Origin: Neisseria mucosa
Lineage (GTDB): Bacteria; Pseudomonadota; Gammaproteobacteria; Burkholderiales; Neisseriaceae
DNA: 64,000 bases
Direction of reading: 5' to 3'
NCBI RefSeq assembly: GCF_003044445.1
Contig: NZ_POWX01000007.1
Coordinates: forward strand, 59,011-123,010
The notes under the pieces were generated by a model. The model did no database searches. It was not told the origin of the DNA and saw only the letters and a list, made by a program, of their open reading frames with translations. Made by a program: the position numbers and the translations under genes. Of this stretch, positions 26,436 through 35,643 are shown piece after piece; position 1 is the first letter of the stretch; every line of letters starts with the position of its first letter.

Positions 26436-27620
26436 TTAGCCGGTGAGTTGTTTGGTAATCAGTTTTTTCAGTGGCGGGAAGTTGTTGCTGGCACGCAGTA
26501 CCAAGCCACGCAGGATTTTGGCGGGAGCGGTTTCATTGGTAAAGAGTTTCAGCAGCATATTGGTGCCGAGGTAAATCGGCTGGGCATGGAGCATATGCTT
26601 GGTGCTGTATTTTTCCAGCAGGCTGGCGGCGCCGATGTCCTGACCGCGTTGTTCCGCTTCGAGAATCAGTTTTGCCAAGATGTCCGCGCTGGATAGACCT
26701 AAGTTGAAACCGTGTGCGGTAACAGGGTGCATACCTACGGCGGCGTCGCCGATTAAGGCGCTGCGTTTGCCGTAGAAACGTTGGGCAATCATGCCGACCA
26801 AGGGGTAGTTGTGAATGGTGCTGACCAATTCCATATCGCCCAAACGGCCTTTGAGCTGCTCTTTGACGCTGGCTGCCAATTCTTCGGGAGACATTTTTTT
26901 GATGGTGTCTGCCTTGTCGCTATCGACGGTAATGACTGTGTTGGTCAGGTGTTCTTCCAAAGGCAGCAGGGCGATGGTGCGGCCGTAGTGGAAGCATTCG
27001 TAAGCGGTATGCTGGTTGGACAGGGTATGCTTCATGCGGCAGACGAACATGGTGCGGCTGTAATCGTGCATATCGGAGGAAATGCCCAGTTGTCGGCGGG
27101 TTTGGGAGAAGCGGCTGTCTGCTGCCAAGAGTAGGCGGCCGCTCAAAACTTCGCCGTTTTCCAAGATGACTTGGGCTTCGTCTTCGGAAGTTTTGACTTC
27201 TTTGACGCCCGTGCCAGTCAGGATGGTAACGTTGTCCAGTTTGGAGACGATTTCATAAGCGGCTTTGCGGATATTGTGGTTTGAAATCAGATAACCTAAG
27301 CAGTCGGCAGGTTCGCCGCGCGCTTGGGTCGGTTGCGGGAAGTGGAGTTGGTAATCGGACTGCCCGTTCAAGACCTTTGCATCGCGTAAGGGGTAAATTT
27401 CGTCTTTCGGAATCAAATCCCACATGCCCAAGCGTTGCATAATTTCGCGGGACAGGTGGGTTAGGGCGATTTCCCTGCCGTCGTAAGGCGGATTTTGCAA
27501 AACCTCCAGCGGACTTTTTTCAATCAGGGTAACTTTTAAACCGCTCCCGGCCAATTCGGCTGCAAAGCTGAGTCCTGCCGGTCCCGCACCTACGACGAGA
27601 ATATCGCTGTGTAAGCTCAT
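26436..27620 (-). CDS. ubiM: UbiH/Coq6-family FAD monooxygenase, probably UbiM
   Basis: A 394-residue flavoprotein hydroxylase of ubiquinone biosynthesis. The FAD-binding GAGPAGLSFAAEL is at residues 11-23 and the second FAD motif ALIGDAAVGMHPVTAHGFNLGL lies near residue 290. Neisseria species use UbiM, a hydroxylase with relaxed position specificity, in place of several separate enzymes; I assign ubiM on that basis and because the neighbours (ispB, and ubiB/ubiK further on) serve the same pathway. UbiH or UbiF activity cannot be excluded from sequence alone. Confidence 0.8.
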   Translation of the reverse strand: MSLHSDILVVGAGPAGLSFAAELAGSGLKVTLIEKSPLEVLQNPPYDGREIALTHLSREIMQRLGMWDLIPKDEIYPLRDAKVLNGQSDYQLHFPQPTQARGEPADCLGYLISNHNIRKAAYEIVSKLDNVTILTGTGVKEVKTSEDEAQVILENGEVLSGRLLLAADSRFSQTRRQLGISSDMHDYSRTMFVCRMKHTLSNQHTAYECFHYGRTIALLPLEEHLTNTVITVDSDKADTIKKMSPEELAASVKEQLKGRLGDMELVSTIHNYPLVGMIAQRFYGKRSALIGDAAVGMHPVTAHGFNLGLSSADILAKLILEAEQRGQDIGAASLLEKYSTKHMLHAQPIYLGTNMLLKLFTNETAPAKILRGLVLRASNNFPPLKKLITKQLTG

Positions 27621-27838
27621 AAGGCATCCTTTGTATTTAATGGAATGGAGGTTTCAGGGGATCTTGGAGTAAGGTCGTCTGAAAAAGAGAACTGGGTGTG
27701 ATTATAGCAAAATAGATGGAGAAAAAAGAGAGATGTAAATGACCAGGGGAAATTTTACTTTGGTCTTAATGTAAATCAAGAATTCGGTAATGTCGGATTG
27801 CAGATGGTGGGTATTCAATACGACATATTTTGCAGTGG

Positions 27839-27913
27839 TGGCCTCGCCAACAGGAATCGAACCTGTATTTTACGCTTAGGAGGCATACGTTCTATCCGTT
27901 GAACTATGGCGAG
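27839..27913 (-). tRNA. tRNA-Arg (CCT)
   Basis: Reads CTCGCCA at the 5' end, pairing with TGGCGAG, discriminator G and an encoded CCA. The anticodon loop is CTCCTAA, giving anticodon CCT, and the T-loop is GGTTCGATTCC. 75 nt. It begins only four bases from the stop of the upstream minus-strand DUF441 gene, so it may be processed from the same transcript. Confidence 0.95.
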
Positions 27914-27917
27914 CGTG

Positions 27918-28364
27918 TTAAACTTTTCCTGCTATAAATGATAATAATCCTGCGGCAATCAGCGGACCGACCGGAATGCCGCCCATAAACGCCACACCGA
28001 TAACCGTACCGATCAAAAGACCTGTTACCAAAACAGGCTGTTCACTCATTAGCGGTACGCCGCGTCCTGCCAGCCAGGCAACAAGGATACCGATTAATAC
28101 GGCGGCAATCATTTTAAAATTGACAAACTCCGATAGCGACGGAATTTGAACCTTGCCTGAAACCAAGGGGCTTAAGACCCCGATTGTCAGCAAAATAATC
28201 CCAAAATGCAAGCCGTGTTTTTCCATGAAAGGAATATATTGCGACAAAGCAGTCTGCTGCATTAAAAGCAAAATTGCCGCTGAAATCGTAATGGAGTTGT
28301 TGTTGCTGACGACACCAAGAAAAATCAGCGTTACCAGAAACATCGGGACGAAGCTGAAATTCAT
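27918..28364 (-). CDS. DUF441 (UPF0756) membrane protein
   Basis: A 148-residue hydrophobic protein with about four to five helices and no known function. It matches the YeaL-like family in length and in motifs such as FLGVVSNNNSITISAAILLLMQQT and VLVTGLLIGTVIGVAFMGGIPVGPLIAAG. It starts five bases downstream of the ispB stop and is probably cotranscribed with ispB and the tRNA-Arg that follows. Confidence 0.85.
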   Translation of the reverse strand: MNFSFVPMFLVTLIFLGVVSNNNSITISAAILLLMQQTALSQYIPFMEKHGLHFGIILLTIGVLSPLVSGKVQIPSLSEFVNFKMIAAVLIGILVAWLAGRGVPLMSEQPVLVTGLLIGTVIGVAFMGGIPVGPLIAAGLLSFIAGKV

Positions 28365-28369
28365 CGGAT

Positions 28370-29344
28370 TTAAGAGACTCGTGCCAATGATTCCTCAGCC
28401 AACTGAATCATCGCCTGTTTGACTTCACTGTCGGGCAATACCGCCAAAGAAGCTACTGCTTGTTCAACGGCTTTTCGTGCTTCAGAAATCGAATAAGTCA
28501 GCGCATCGGAGCGGACAACATAATCATGGATTTTTTGGAAACTGCTGCGGTCCGCATTTTCCAAAGCATGGCGCACATCGTCCGCGACTTGTTTCGAGCC
28601 GTTGCGCATCAGATAAATCAACGGCAGAGTCGGCTTGCCTTCTGCCAAATCATCGCCGACGTTTTTACCGATTTCTTCGGTTTCACCCGAATAATCCAAA
28701 ACATCATCAATAATTTGGAACGCCGTACCGACATACATGCCGTAATCTTTCAGCGCCTGCTCATGCTCAGGAGAGGCATTGCCCAAAATCGCGCCGACCT
28801 GTGCTGCCGCTTCAAACAGTTTGGCCGTTTTGTATTGAATCACTTGAACATATTGCGCTTCGGTGATGTCGGTATTGCCGATGTTCATCAGCTGCATGAC
28901 CTCGCCTTCGGCAATAATATTAGTTGCATCCGCCATAACTTCCAAAATGCGCATACTGCCGGAATCAACCATCAATTGGAAAGCGCGCGTATATAAAAAG
29001 TCGCCGACCAACACCGCCGCCGCATTGCCGAACAGATTATTCGCCGTTTCGCGTCCGCGGCGCAAATCGCTTTCGTCGACCACATCGTCGTGCAGCAGGG
29101 TCGAAGTGTGGATAAATTCCACCATCGCCGCCAAAGCATACAGCTTATCTCCATCATAACCGACCGACTTACCTGCCAAAATCGTCATAATCGGACGCAG
29201 ACGCTTACCGCCGGCACTGATAATATAAGTACCGATTTGCGAAATCAGCGCGACATCAGACTGAACCGCTTTGTTGATCACCTCGTTGACCCGCGAAAGG
29301 TCTTCAGGCAAATGACGTTGGAAATAAGGCAGGTTTTCGAGCAT
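28370..29344 (-). CDS. ispB: octaprenyl diphosphate synthase
   Basis: A 324-residue trans-prenyltransferase that builds the C40 side chain of ubiquinone-8. It has the two aspartate-rich metal-binding motifs: LLHDDVVDESDLRRG (first) and FQIIDDVLDYSG (second), plus GGKRLRP near the N-terminus (IPP-binding). It is divergent from rplU-rpmA, the same arrangement as in many proteobacteria. The chain length is inferred from the family. Confidence 0.92.
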   Translation of the reverse strand: MLENLPYFQRHLPEDLSRVNEVINKAVQSDVALISQIGTYIISAGGKRLRPIMTILAGKSVGYDGDKLYALAAMVEFIHTSTLLHDDVVDESDLRRGRETANNLFGNAAAVLVGDFLYTRAFQLMVDSGSMRILEVMADATNIIAEGEVMQLMNIGNTDITEAQYVQVIQYKTAKLFEAAAQVGAILGNASPEHEQALKDYGMYVGTAFQIIDDVLDYSGETEEIGKNVGDDLAEGKPTLPLIYLMRNGSKQVADDVRHALENADRSSFQKIHDYVVRSDALTYSISEARKAVEQAVASLAVLPDSEVKQAMIQLAEESLARVS

Positions 29345-29518
29345 AACACATTCTCAGTCAGCAAAATGAAGCAGGTGTGCCGTATAAATAATGGGTTAGG
29401 TATAAGGCGGAAATAATATTGCCGCATAAAAATATCGGCAATCCAGCGCGCGATTATAGCAGCAAAGCCCGTTTGACACATCTTTCAGACGACCTTACCC
29501 CTACAAACGAAATAAACT

Positions 29519-29547
29519 TTGACAAAACAGGCAAATAGCAATAGAAT
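29519..29547 (+). promoter_or_regulatory. promoter of rplU-rpmA
   Basis: TTGACA (29519-29524), 17 bases and TAGAAT (29542-29547), a near-consensus sigma-70 promoter 58 bases before rplU. Confidence 0.75.
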
Positions 29548-29604
29548 TCCGTGTTTCGCACAATGGTGTGCGGGATATTAACCATAATTCTCATGGAGTT
29601 GAGT

Positions 29605-29913
29605 ATGTACGCGGTCGTAAAAACCGGCGGCAAACAATATAAAGTTGCCGTTGGCGAAAAATTGAAAGTAGAACAGATACCAGCCGAACTCGACAGCCAA
29701 ATCGAACTGACCGAAGTTTTGATGATTGCTGACGGCGAATCTGTAAAAGTTGGCGCTCCTTTTATCGAAGGCGCAAAAGTAACAGCTAAAGTAGTAGCCC
29801 ATGGTCGCGGCGAGAAAGTACGCATTTTCAAAATGCGCCGCCGTAAACACTACCAAAAACGCCAAGGCCATCGCCAAAATTTCACCCAAATCGAAATCGT
29901 GGCAATCGCCTAA
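29605..29913 (+). CDS. rplU: 50S ribosomal protein L21
   Basis: A 102-residue protein starting MYAVVKTGGKQYKV, the canonical L21 N-terminus; the ATG at 29605 is chosen over the in-frame upstream start for that reason. It ends with KMRRRKHYQKRQGHRQ..., the conserved C-terminal rRNA-binding part. It precedes rpmA by 25 bases. Confidence 0.97.
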   Translation: MYAVVKTGGKQYKVAVGEKLKVEQIPAELDSQIELTEVLMIADGESVKVGAPFIEGAKVTAKVVAHGRGEKVRIFKMRRRKHYQKRQGHRQNFTQIEIVAIA

Positions 29914-29938
29914 TTTTTGAAACTTAGGAGTATTACAA

Positions 29939-30211
29939 ATGGCAAGTAAAAAAGCAGGCGGTAGCACCCGCAACGGTCGCGATTCAGAAGCCAAACGACT
30001 GGGCGTAAAAGCCTACGGCAACGAGCTGATTCCGGCAGGTTCCATCATCGTCCGCCAACGCGGTACCAAATTCCACGCCGGCGACAACGTAGGCATGGGC
30101 AAAGACCACACTTTGTTCGCCAAAGTTGACGGTTATGTTGAATTCAAAACCAAAGGCGCGCTGAACCGTAAAACTGTCAGCATCCGTCCTTACACCGGTT
30201 CTGAAGAATAA
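29939..30211 (+). CDS. rpmA: 50S ribosomal protein L27
   Basis: A 90-residue protein starting MASKKAGGSTRNGRDSEAKR and containing GNELIPAGSIIVRQRGTKFH and GNVGMG-like DNVGMGKDHTLFA. The N-terminal residues reach the peptidyl-transferase centre. The N-terminus is mature-like, with no cleavable extension. A strong terminator follows. Confidence 0.97.
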   Translation: MASKKAGGSTRNGRDSEAKRLGVKAYGNELIPAGSIIVRQRGTKFHAGDNVGMGKDHTLFAKVDGYVEFKTKGALNRKTVSIRPYTGSEE

Positions 30212-30232
30212 TCCGAGTTTATCGTGATATTG

Positions 30233-30267
30233 AAAAAGCTGTATTTCTTAGGGAATACAGCTTTTTT
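30233..30267 (+). terminator. rplU-rpmA terminator
   Basis: AAAAAGCTGTATT and AATACAGCTTTTTT form a 13-bp stem with an eight-base loop and a T-run. Confidence 0.9.
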
Positions 30268-30660
30268 GTTTGTGTCCGCTTGAGTGGTTTTAAAGGTCGG
30301 CTTAGCCGGTTCATTTGGTTTTTCATACCATACCTGTCATCAGTCGGCATTTCAGTCTTTGCCTGCGTAAGGACAGATTGTGGCGGGAATTTATTTTTGA
30401 ATTCCGTAAACCTTTTTCAAATACCTGTTTCTTGGAATTTTTGTTGAATTCCCGCCTGTCTTAGTAGAATAGCTGCGGAGGATAGGTGCTGCGGTAAACA
30501 AAAATGAAGCAAATCGATTTATATGCCCAAAAAATTTCAGGTTTCCAATATAGTGGATTAACTTTAAACCAGTACGGCGTTGCCTCGCCTTGCCGTACTA
30601 TCTGTACTGTCTGCGGCTTCGTCGCCTTGTCCTGATTTAAATTTAATCCACTATAAAACC
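30268..30660. other. spacer after rpmA
   Basis: About 390 bases without a supported gene. It contains degenerate repeat-like sequence (ATTCCCGCC-type words at 30380-30460) and the Correia element listed next. Confidence 0.55.
30549..30655. repeat. Correia repeat (short form, 107 bp)
   Basis: Both terminal repeats are intact (TATAGTGGATTAA ... TTAATCCACTATA). It lacks the roughly 50-bp internal segment seen in the longer copies at 45839, 51605 and 55874. Confidence 0.95.
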
Positions 30661-30697
30661 AAAAGGTCGTCTGAAAACCATTTTCAGACGACCTTTC
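30661..30697. terminator. inverted DUS terminator after thiC
   Basis: AAAGGTCGTCTGAAAA and complement with a four-base loop; it lies directly against the thiC stop (minus strand). Confidence 0.85.
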
Positions 30698-30699
30698 TA

Positions 30700-32601
30700 T
30701 CAACTGTAAATCTCAGCCCCTTTCTTCACAAACTCGACCGCTTTTTCCTCCATGCCCCGCTGCTGGGCTTTTTGCTTGTCGGCATAGTCGCGCACTTCCT
30801 GCGTGATTTTCATCGAGCAGAATTTGGGACCGCACATTGAGCAGAAGTGGGCGATTTTCGCGCCTTCGGCGGGCAGGGTTTCGTCGTGGAAACTTTCGGC
30901 GCGTTCGGGGTCGAGGCTGAGGCGGAATTGGTCGCGCCAGCGGAATTCGAAACGCGCCTTGCTCAGGGCGTTGTCGCGCAACTGTGCGCCCGGCCAGCCT
31001 TTGGCGAGGTCGGCGGCGTGGGCGGCGAGTTTGTAGGTGATGATGCCGGTGCGCACGTCTTCTTTGTCGGGCAGGCCGAGATGCTCTTTCGGGGTAACGT
31101 AGCAGAGCATGGCTGTGCCGTACCAGCCGATATTGGTCGCGCCTATGCCCGAAGTGATGTGGTCGTAGCCGGGGGCGATGTCGGTAACGAGCGGGCCGAG
31201 TGTGTAGAAAGGCGCTTCAAAGCAGTGTTGCAGCTCTTCGGTCATGTTTTCTTTGACGCGTTGCAGCGGTACATGGCCGGGGCCTTCGATCATGACTTGT
31301 ACGTCGTGTTTCCACGCTTTGGCAGTCAATTCGCCCAAGGTGTGCAATTCGGCGAATTGGGATTCGTCGTTGGCATCGGCAATGCAGCCGGGGCGCAGGC
31401 CGTCGCCGAGGCTGAACGACACATCGTAGGCTTTCATGATTTCGCAGATTTCGTCGAAATGCGTGTAGAGGAAGTTTTCTTTGTGATGGGCGAGACACCA
31501 TTTCGCCATGATGGAGCCGCCGCGTGATACGATGCCGGTGAGGCGGTTGGCGGTCATCGGCACATAACGCAGCAACACGCCTGCGTGTATGGTGAAATAG
31601 TCCACGCCTTGTTCCGCCTGCTCGATGAGGGTGTCGCGGAACAAATCCCAAGTCAAATCTTCGGCAATGCCGCCGGTTTTTTCCAAAGCCTGATAGATGG
31701 GTACCGTGCCGATGGGGACGGGCGCGTTGCGGATAATCCATTCGCGCGTTTCGTGGATATGTGCGCCGGTGGACAAATCCATAATCGTGTCCGCGCCCCA
31801 ACGCAGCGACCACACCATTTTTTCGACTTCTTCGGTCAGGCTGGAGGTTACGGCGGAGTTGCCCAAGTTGCCGTTGATTTTGACGCGGAAGTTGCGGCCG
31901 ATAATCATCGGTTCGAGTTCGGGGTGGTTGATGTTGGCGGGGATGATCGCACGTCCGGCGGCGATTTCTTGGCGCACGAATTCGGGTGTGATTTGGTCGG
32001 GATGGGTCGGGATGTTCGCGCCGAAACTTTGCCCTGCGTGCTGTTTCAAGAGCTTGGCGTATTCGGGTCGTCTGAAAAGTTCGTCCAGCTTCATGCGTTC
32101 GCGTATGGCGACAAATTCCATTTCGGGCGTGATGATGCCTTGGCGGGCATAATGGAGCTGGGTTACGTTGCTGCCTGCTTTGGCGCGGCGTGGGCGGGTG
32201 ATTTGGTTGAAACGCAGATGGGCGGTTTGCGGGTCGTGCGCGCGTTCGATGCCGTATTCGCTGGAAAGCTTGGGCAGGATTTCGGTATCGCCGCGTTCGT
32301 CCAGCCATGCGGTGCGGACGTGCGGCAAACCTTGTTTCAGGTCGATGTGTGCCGCCGGATCGCCGTATACGCCGCTGGTGTCATAGACGGGAATCGGCGG
32401 GTTGGCTTCCGTGCCTTGCGCCGTGTAGGTGTCGTCTTGACGGATTTCGCGCAAAGGCACGCGGATGTCGTCGCGGCTGCCTTGCAGATACACGCGCTCC
32501 GAGTTCGGATATTTGAAGCGGATGCCGATGTCTTCGCTCAAGTCGGCAAGCTCGCGCGCTTCGTTGCCGGAAGTTTTGGCGGTTTTCTTTGGCGTAGTCA
32601 T
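30700..32601 (-). CDS. thiC: phosphomethylpyrimidine synthase
   Basis: A 633-residue radical-SAM enzyme that converts aminoimidazole ribotide into the hydroxymethylpyrimidine phosphate of thiamine. The unusual C-terminal cluster motif CSMCGPKFC (C-x2-C-x4-C) is present near residue 585. The start at 32601 ([15 protein letters not shown]) follows AGGAGC on the minus strand; the longer frame runs into the leader hairpins. A TPP riboswitch and a repeat that can hide the ribosome-binding site lie upstream, so thiamine pyrophosphate is expected to repress it. Confidence 0.95.
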
Positions 32602-32608
32602 AAAAAAT

Positions 32609-32645
32609 GCTCCTGTTTTCTCGTTTGAAAAGAAGAAACAGGAGC
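32609..32645 (-). promoter_or_regulatory. thiC ribosome-binding-site sequestering repeat
   Basis: GCTCCTGTTT (32609-32618) and AAACAGGAGC (32636-32645) are perfect complements over 10 bases. On the minus strand, the copy nearest the start codon holds the AGGAG ribosome-binding site, so pairing masks it. It is the likely expression platform of the TPP riboswitch. Confidence 0.6.
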
Positions 32646-32656
32646 GTTTTGCTTTT

Positions 32657-32693
32657 TCAGACGGCCTCAATATCAAAAAAAGGCCGTTTGAAA
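32657..32693. repeat. inverted DUS pair of the GGCCGTCTGAA dialect
   Basis: TCAGACGGCCT and AGGCCGTTTGA face each other between the aptamer and the thiC ribosome-binding site. They use GGCC rather than the GGTC that dominates this window. Confidence 0.65.
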
Positions 32694-32708
32694 GACAGAA
32701 TCCGTGAA

Positions 32709-32787
32709 AACTCCCCACGCAGGTATTATCCCGATCGGGTGTAAAGGGTATTTCTCAGCCGCCTGAACATCAGGCAGCACCCCTGTT
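32709..32787 (-). promoter_or_regulatory. TPP riboswitch (THI element)
   Basis: On the minus strand it reads AGGGGTGC, then GGCTGAGAAATACCC, ACACCCGATCGGGATAATACC and CGTGGGGA, the conserved THI-box blocks in order. It controls thiC. Confidence 0.95.
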
Positions 32788-32914
32788 TCGTTAGAGGAGG
32801 ATTATAAACCACGATTGGGGTTTATTGGAAATCTTAACAGGGATGACATCGGTATTTCAAGGAATGAATGGCTTGAATATCGAGGGGATAGCTATATTGC
32901 GTTTCCATAAATCG

Positions 32915-32957
32915 AAACGTCGTCTGAAAAGCAGGACAACTTTTTCAGACGACGTTT
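32915..32957. terminator. inverted DUS hairpin downstream of ccp
   Basis: AAACGTCGTCTGAAAA faces its complement; it is a CGTCGTCTGAA variant. A second stem, TTAGGATAACGG/CCGTTACCCTAA (32972-32999), lies between it and the ccp stop. Confidence 0.65.
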
Positions 32958-33007
32958 GGTATGGCACAAATTTAGGATAACGGGTTCCGTTACCCTAAAT
33001 CTACGGC

Positions 33008-34183
33008 TTATTTATTGTTCGGATGGGATTCCATCGGTGCAGACAAAGGCAGTTCGGGTACGGTGCGGGCGGAGTCGGAAACGCTGCCGGACAGTGTTTT
33101 CAGGAAGGCAACGATGTTTTCGGTTTCTTCCGAAGTCAGGTCTTTACCCAGCTGCGCTTTACCCATGATGGTAACGGCTTTGTCCAATTCCCAAACGCTG
33201 CCGTTGTGGAAATACGGATAAGTTTTGGCGACGTTACGCAAACCTGGGACGCGGAAGAAGAATTCGTCTTCGGCTTTTTTGGTGACGTCGGCACGGCCTT
33301 TGTCGTGTTTCGGATCTTCGATGAATTTCCAGTACGGACCTTGAACCAAACCGAATTTTTGGAAGGTTGTGCCGCCGAGGTTGACGCCGCTGTGGCAGGC
33401 GATACAGCCGTTGTCCATAAAGGCGCGCACGCCTTTGCGCTCTTGTTCGTTCAGGGCATTGACGTTGCCTTTGAGGTAGTCATCCCATTTGGTCGGCGTC
33501 AGCAGTGTGCGTTCGAATGCGCCAAGGGCGGTGGTGATGTTTTTGAAGGAAACTGCGCCGTCTTCAGGGAAGGCGGTTTTAAACAGTTCTTGATATTCGG
33601 GGATTTTGGCGATTTTGGCTGCGGCTGCTTCTTGCGAGTCGTTTGCCATTTCCACAGGGTTCACCAACGGTCCGCCGGCTTGTTCTTCAACGTCGGCAGC
33701 ACGACCGTCCCAGAACTGCATGCCGAGCAGGGCGGCGTTTAAAGCGGTCGGGGAGTTGCGTCCGCCGAACTATCCTTTATGGCCTTGGCTGGTCGGCAGG
33801 TTGTCCACGCCTGCGGTGGCAAGGTTGTGGCAGGAGTTGCAGCTTACGGTGTTGCCTTTGGAAAGGCGCGGCTCATACCATAATTGATGGCCGAGTTTGA
33901 CCTGTTCTTCGGTAAACGGGCGCAGTTTCTGCATTTCTTCGGCACTCGGCAGCGGTTTGAAAATACCTTGTGCGCGTTTGAGCAGCTCTTGATCTTCAGG
34001 AGAAGCATTGTTGTCAACGGCGGCTTGGGACGCTGCTGAAGCTGCGTCAGGGGTCGTCTGAACGGCAGAGGCTTCGGTCGGGGCGGAAGCAGGTTTTTGT
34101 TCCTTGCTTTCTTGTCCGCCACAGGCGGCCAATGCGGATAAAACGGCAAGCGACAGGAGTAGTCGGGTGTTGCGGTGGTTCAT
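33008..34183 (-). pseudogene. ccp: cytochrome c peroxidase with in-frame amber stop
   Basis: The di-haem peroxidase that reduces hydrogen peroxide in the periplasm. The N-terminus is a lipoprotein signal (lipobox LAAC, Cys21), followed by an Ala/Pro-rich linker. Haem motif CNSCH is at residues 115-119 and the second, CIACH, lies after the break. A TAG at 33770-33772 (minus strand) replaces what should be a Gln in the conserved GHKGQFGGRNSPT stretch, a single C-to-T change. The same frame continues to 33008, giving 391 codons in all. The product as written stops after 137 residues and keeps only one haem site. Confidence 0.9.
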
Positions 34184-34512
34184 GGCGTATTCCTTTTTTG
34201 TAGTGGATATTATTATGAATAAGTACCGTTTCCGTTAATTGCCGTGATGGATGGCGGACGAAAATAGGGAGTGGTATTTCGCTTTATTTGCGTCCGTTTA
34301 ATATGTCCGGCTTTTTTATCCGTGAAGTATAGGCGGTAAGTGCCATTCAGCCTTTGCGGTAAATCAACATCAATTTTTCAATAGTGATAGACAATGTATG
34401 TGATAGTCGCCTGCGTCTTCATGCGTTTTTCATGTTGAATAGGTCTCTATCGCTTGCACTGCCAAGCCGATTGGTTTAAATTAAACGACAATTTACCGTT
34501 GGAAGACATACA
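34184..34512. other. divergent promoter region of ccp and gpsA
   Basis: 329 bases without a gene. A sequence with a good half-match to the FNR box (TTGATGTTGATTTA on the minus strand, 34360-34373) is present; ccp is FNR-regulated in related species, but the distance of about 180 bases from ccp is large. Confidence 0.4.
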
Positions 34513-35502
34513 ATGAAAATCACCGTCATCGGCGCAGGTTCTTGGGGTACAGCCCTTGCCCTGCACTTTGCCCGCCACGGCAACGAAGTCGCCCTTTGGA
34601 CACGCAATCCCGAACAAGTCCGTACATTGCAGGCAGAACGTGAAAACAAACACGGCCTGCCCGGTTTCCCTTTTCCTGAATCTTTAAACGTTTACGCCGA
34701 TTTGGGTGATGCACTCAAAGACAGCGAGCTTATCCTTGTCGTAACTTCTGTCGCAGGTTTGAGAAGCAGCGCGGAACTTCTGAAGCAACACAATGCCGAC
34801 CGTGTCCCCGTCCTCGCTGCCTGCAAAGGCTTTGAGCAAGACACAGGGCTGTTGACCTTCCAAGTATTGAAAGAAGTATTGTCTGAGAACAAAAAAATCG
34901 GCGTGCTGTCAGGCCCGAGCTTTGCCCAAGAACTCGCCAAACAACTGCCTTGCGCCGTGGTTGTCGCCTCAGAAAATCAGGAGTGGATCGAGGAATTGGT
35001 GCCGCAGCTCAACACCAACGTAATGCGTCTCTACGGTAGTACGGACGTGATCGGCGTGGCTGTCGGCGGGGCTGTCAAAAATGTGATGGCAATTGCTACC
35101 GGGCTTTCCGACGGTCTCGAATACGGACTCAATGCGCGTGCGGCGCTGGTGACGCGCGGTCTCGCCGAGATTACCCGTCTTGCCATGGCTATGGGCGCGC
35201 AGCCTAAGACCATGATGGGGCTTGCCGGCATCGGCGACCTTATCCTGACCTGTACCGGCGCGCTTTCGCGCAACCGTCGTGTCGGTTTGGGTTTGGCAGA
35301 AGGTAAAGAACTGCATCAAGTGTTGGTGGAAATCGGCCATGTTTCCGAGGGCGTCAGCACCATCGAAGAAGTGTTTAACACTGCTGTGAAATACCAAATC
35401 GACATGCCCATTACCCAAACCCTGCTGCAACTCATCCGCAAAGAAATGACTCCGCAGCAAGTTGCAGAAAGGCTCATGGAGCGCAGTGCGCGCTTTGAGT
35501 AA
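34513..35502 (+). CDS. gpsA: NAD(P)+-dependent glycerol-3-phosphate dehydrogenase
   Basis: A 329-residue enzyme making sn-glycerol 3-phosphate for phospholipids from dihydroxyacetone phosphate. The NAD-binding GAGSWGTALA is at residues 7-16, and the catalytic-site segment GGAVKNVMAIATG(LS) follows SGPSFAQE. The next step of the pathway is fed by PlsX (46363). It is followed by an inverted DUS. Confidence 0.95.
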   Translation: MKITVIGAGSWGTALALHFARHGNEVALWTRNPEQVRTLQAERENKHGLPGFPFPESLNVYADLGDALKDSELILVVTSVAGLRSSAELLKQHNADRVPVLAACKGFEQDTGLLTFQVLKEVLSENKKIGVLSGPSFAQELAKQLPCAVVVASENQEWIEELVPQLNTNVMRLYGSTDVIGVAVGGAVKNVMAIATGLSDGLEYGLNARAALVTRGLAEITRLAMAMGAQPKTMMGLAGIGDLILTCTGALSRNRRVGLGLAEGKELHQVLVEIGHVSEGVSTIEEVFNTAVKYQIDMPITQTLLQLIRKEMTPQQVAERLMERSARFE

Positions 35503-35513
35503 GACCGAACGGC

Positions 35514-35557
35514 AAAGGTCGTCTGAAAACATCAAACCAAAAAGTTTCAGACGACCT
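35514..35557. terminator. inverted DUS hairpin after gpsA
   Basis: AAAGGTCGTCTGAAAAC and complement with an 18-base loop. Confidence 0.7.
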
Positions 35558-35643
35558 CAAGATTTGGCAGCGATTGACATCCCTGCATCATCATCCTAAT
35601 ATCCTGACCGCCTGCCACCATGCGGCAATACGGAAGCCTATAC

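Noticed and set aside
34360..34373. FNR-like site upstream of ccp
   Set aside because: Only one half matches TTGAT well and it is about 180 bases from the start; kept as a remark in the spacer entry.
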